In this document: piece after piece, positions 4,998 through 6,727 of the stretch
How positions within the stretch are numbered: position 1 is the stretch's first letter
How the letters are laid out: every line of letters begins with the position of its first letter
NCBI GenBank assembly: GCA_903960645.1
Contig: CAJCBN010000068.1
Location: forward strand, 1 to 6,727
Length of the DNA: 6,727 bases
Source of the DNA: an uncultured Actinomycetes bacterium
GTDB taxonomy: Bacteria > Actinomycetota > Thermoleophilia > Gaiellales > F1-60-MAGs149
Direction: 5' to 3'
Notes under the pieces: generated by a model
Databases searched by the model: none
What the model saw: only the letters and a program-made list of their open reading frames with translations
What the model was told of the DNA's origin: nothing
Translations under genes and position numbers: made by a program

Positions 4998-6512
4998 ATG
5001 AACCAATCGCGCATCGTGCTTGACGGCGGGCCGCTCACGCGCGGCGATGTCGTCGCGATTGCCACGGCTACGGTCGAGCTCGAGCTCGGCGCCACCGCGC
5101 GCACCCGTATCGCCGCCGCCGCCGAGTTGATCAGCCGCGTCGCCGCGGCGGGTGAGCCGGTCTACGGCGTGACGACCGGTTTCGGGTCGCTCGAGTCGGT
5201 GCGCATCCCGGACGACCGGCTCTCCGAGCTCCAGCTCAACATCGTTCGCAGCCATGCCGTCGGCGTCGGCGACCCGCTGCCCCGTGAGGTGGTGCGGGGC
5301 ATGATGGGCCTGCTCGCGGCCTCGTTGTCGCGCGGGCATTCCGGCGTCCGGGTGGAGATCGTTGAGGTGCTGATCGCGCTGCTCAACGCGGGTGTCACCC
5401 CGGTCGTGCCGTCGCGTGGCTCCGTCGGTGCGAGTGGCGATCTCGCGCCGCTCGCCCATCTGGCGCTCGTCGTGATCGGCGAGGGCGAGGCCATCACCGC
5501 GACGGGCGAGCGCGTCGACGGTGCGGCGGCGCTGCGCCTCGTCGGCGTCGACCCGATTGCGCTGGGGCCGAAGGAGGGCCTGGCTCTGCTCAACGGCACT
5601 CACCTGATGGCCGCGATCGGCGCGCTGGCGCTGACCGAGGCGGATCACCTCTACGCCGCTGCCCAGATTGCTGCGGCGATGAGCGTCGACGCCCTGCTCG
5701 GGTCGTCGGTGCCGTTCGACCCGCGTCTGCATGCGCTGCGCAACCGGGCGGAGCAGCAGGCCGTCGCTGCGCGCCTGCTCGAGCTGATGGACGGCTCGGA
5801 GATGCGCGACAGCCATCGCGACTGCGAGCGGGTGCAGGACGCCTACACGCTGCGCTGCATCCCGCAGGTGCTCGGCGCCTTCGGCGAGGCGCTCGCCTAC
5901 GTGGACCGGGCGATCGAGCCGGAGTTCGGCGCGGTCACCGACAACCCGCTCCTCTTCGTGGAGGACGGCGACGTGCTGAGCGGGGGCAACTTCCATGGCC
6001 AGCCGCTGTCGCTGCCGCTCGATGTGCTGACGATCGCCGTGCAGGAGCTCGCGGCGTTCTCCGAGCGCCGCATCTTCCGCCTGATGGACGGGCGCAGTGG
6101 CGACCCGCACTCACTGCCGCCGTTCCTGATCGCGGACCCCGGCACGAAGTCGGGGCTGATGATCGCGCAGTACATGGCTGCGAGCCTCGTGGCCGAGGGC
6201 GCGGTGCTCTCGCACCCGGCGGGCGTGGGGAGCCTGCCGACGAGCGCCGGCCAGGAGGACTTCAATTCGATGGGCGCGACGGCGGGCCTGCAGGCGCTGC
6301 AGGTGCTCGCCTTGGCGCGCCGCGTCGTCGCCGTCGAGCTGATTGCCGCCGCACAGGGCTTCGACCTCCGGCGCCCGCTGCGCTCCGGTCCGCTGCTGGA
6401 GGAGCAGTACGGACGCGTGCGCGAGCTGTCCCCGCCGCTCGTCGAGGACCGCTCGCAGGCCGCCGAGTTCGAGGCGGTCGCCGAGGCGATCCGGCAGGGG
6501 CGCTTCCGCTAG
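4998..6512 (+). CDS. hutH: Histidine ammonia-lyase (histidase)
   Basis: HutH removes ammonia from L-histidine to give trans-urocanate, the first step of histidine breakdown in the cytoplasm. The 504-residue protein has the usual length. It carries the self-cyclising MIO tripeptide Ala145-Ser146-Gly147 in GSVGASGDLAPLAH, and the expected active-site residues: Tyr56 in YGVTTGFGSL, Asn198 in LLNGTH, Gln280, Tyr283 and Arg286 in QDAYTLRCIPQ, and Phe332 in GGNFHGQP. The selectivity pair Ser85-His86 (RSHAVG) is the histidase type, not the Phe-Leu of phenylalanine or His-Leu of tyrosine lyases, and Glu420 in GQEDFNSMG corresponds to Glu414 of the Pseudomonas putida enzyme, which is Gln in phenylalanine lyases. 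That last motif normally reads QEDHVSMG; Phe422-Asn423 is unusual. The ATG at 4998 gives the normal N-terminus; 12 extra codons are open upstream but overlap the preceding gene. No hutU, hutI or hutG is in view. Confidence 0.93.
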   Translation: MNQSRIVLDGGPLTRGDVVAIATATVELELGATARTRIAAAAELISRVAAAGEPVYGVTTGFGSLESVRIPDDRLSELQLNIVRSHAVGVGDPLPREVVRGMMGLLAASLSRGHSGVRVEIVEVLIALLNAGVTPVVPSRGSVGASGDLAPLAHLALVVIGEGEAITATGERVDGAAALRLVGVDPIALGPKEGLALLNGTHLMAAIGALALTEADHLYAAAQIAAAMSVDALLGSSVPFDPRLHALRNRAEQQAVAARLLELMDGSEMRDSHRDCERVQDAYTLRCIPQVLGAFGEALAYVDRAIEPEFGAVTDNPLLFVEDGDVLSGGNFHGQPLSLPLDVLTIAVQELAAFSERRIFRLMDGRSGDPHSLPPFLIADPGTKSGLMIAQYMAASLVAEGAVLSHPAGVGSLPTSAGQEDFNSMGATAGLQALQVLALARRVVAVELIAAAQGFDLRRPLRSGPLLEEQYGRVRELSPPLVEDRSQAAEFEAVAEAIRQGRFR

Positions 6513-6533
6513 GGAGCGGGGCGGCTGCGTCGC

Positions 6534-6727
6534 CTACGCGATCGTCGCGAGGTAGACCTCGCCGTCGATCACCACGAGCGTGCCGCCGTCGTCGACCTGC
6601 AGTGCGTCCTGCTCACCGAGCACGTGCTCCTCGTCGTCGATCGCCACGGTCGCCGAGCCGCCCAGCGCGATCGCGAAGGCGGTCGGTGCGTCGATGCGCA
6701 TCTCGTCGCCGATGTGCAGGATGGCGA
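6534..6727 (-). CDS. C-terminal end of a cupin-like protein, N-terminus beyond window edge
   Basis: Sixty-three residues and a stop codon are visible, starting AILHIGDEMRIDAPTAF and ending VVIDGEVYLATIA. Only three of the 64 codons end in A or T (GCA, GGT, GCA), matching the real genes around it. The sequence reads as successive short beta strands with glycine turns (ALGGSATVAIDDEE, GEQDALQVDDGGTLVV, EVYLATIA), the pattern of the last strands of a cupin barrel such as in the C-terminal part of pirin-like proteins or class I mannose-6-phosphate isomerases. There are too few residues to choose between these. It converges on hutH, with 21 bases between the two stop codons, so it is not part of the hutH transcript. 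Confidence 0.68.
   Translation of the reverse strand, partial: AILHIGDEMRIDAPTAFAIALGGSATVAIDDEEHVLGEQDALQVDDGGTLVVIDGEVYLATIA
6537..6562. repeat. Inverted repeats at the hutH / cupin-gene convergence
   Basis: Two overlapping inverted repeats lie in the last codons of the minus-strand gene, 25 bases past the hutH stop: CGCGA/TCGCG (6537-6541 and 6545-6549) and a near-perfect 16-base palindrome with arms GCGAGGT and ACCTCGC (6547-6562). A GC-rich hairpin here could help end both transcripts, but no T-run follows on either strand, so an intrinsic terminator cannot be claimed. Confidence 0.25.

Noticed and set aside
3842..5104. Minus-strand open frame extending the aminotransferase upstream by 421 codons
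   Set aside because: It lies opposite the binding protein and hutH, and aminotransferase similarity begins only after the ATG at 3841. The extension is low-complexity and unrecognisable.
4758..6110. 450-codon minus-strand open frame opposite the binding-protein gene and hutH
   Set aside because: It is rich in Arg, His, Asp and Ala with no motifs, while the plus strand encodes an intact histidase.
4998..6512. Phenylalanine or tyrosine ammonia-lyase in place of histidase
   Set aside because: The selectivity positions are Ser85-His86 and Glu420, the histidase set. Length is about 504, not the 700 of plant and fungal phenylalanine lyases.
6513..6533. Intrinsic terminator between the convergent genes
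   Set aside because: The 21 bases contain no stem-loop followed by a T-run on either strand.
1..6727. Transposons, CRISPR arrays, tRNA or rRNA genes, phage or toxin-antitoxin modules
   Set aside because: No repeat-spacer pattern, transposase motif, terminal repeat or structural RNA signature was seen, and nearly all of the window is covered by ordinary coding sequence.

Overview
The window is a densely coding, very GC-rich stretch of bacterial chromosome with strong G/C preference at third codon positions. The GC content, the protein sequences and an apparent habit of starting genes a few bases after a -10-like hexamer suggest a high-GC Gram-positive lineage (Actinomycetota, possibly a deep-branching class). 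No rRNA or lineage marker is present, so this is an inference. I see no mobile element, CRISPR array, tRNA or rRNA, and every gap between genes is under 70 bases.

Left half, all on the minus strand and read from right to left: a class III PLP-dependent aminotransferase (3841-2531), an unrecognised 98-residue protein (2534-2238) that overlaps it by an ATGA, then proB (glutamate 5-kinase with PUA domain, 2192-1131) and proA (glutamate-5-semialdehyde dehydrogenase, from 1085 and cut by the left window edge). ProB and ProA carry out the first two steps of proline synthesis from glutamate. The aminotransferase and the small protein form a translationally coupled pair just upstream. They may be co-transcribed with proBA or only be neighbours.

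Right half, plus strand, divergent from the aminotransferase across a 66-base gap: a lipoprotein of the NMT1/TauA-type ABC transporter substrate-binding family (3908-4990), followed after 7 bases by hutH, histidine ammonia-lyase (4998-6512), with an intact MIO tripeptide and the residues that separate histidine from phenylalanine/tyrosine lyases. No permease, ATPase or other hut gene is in view. Converging on hutH from the right edge is the C-terminal end of a minus-strand gene that looks like a cupin beta-barrel (6534 to the edge).

No previously undescribed system is evident; these are mostly metabolic genes. The points most worth a second look are a recurring -10-like hexamer 6-8 bases before the starts of proA, proB, the binding protein and hutH (suggesting leaderless mRNAs), the unknown 98-residue partner of the aminotransferase, and the pairing of an orphan binding protein with hutH.
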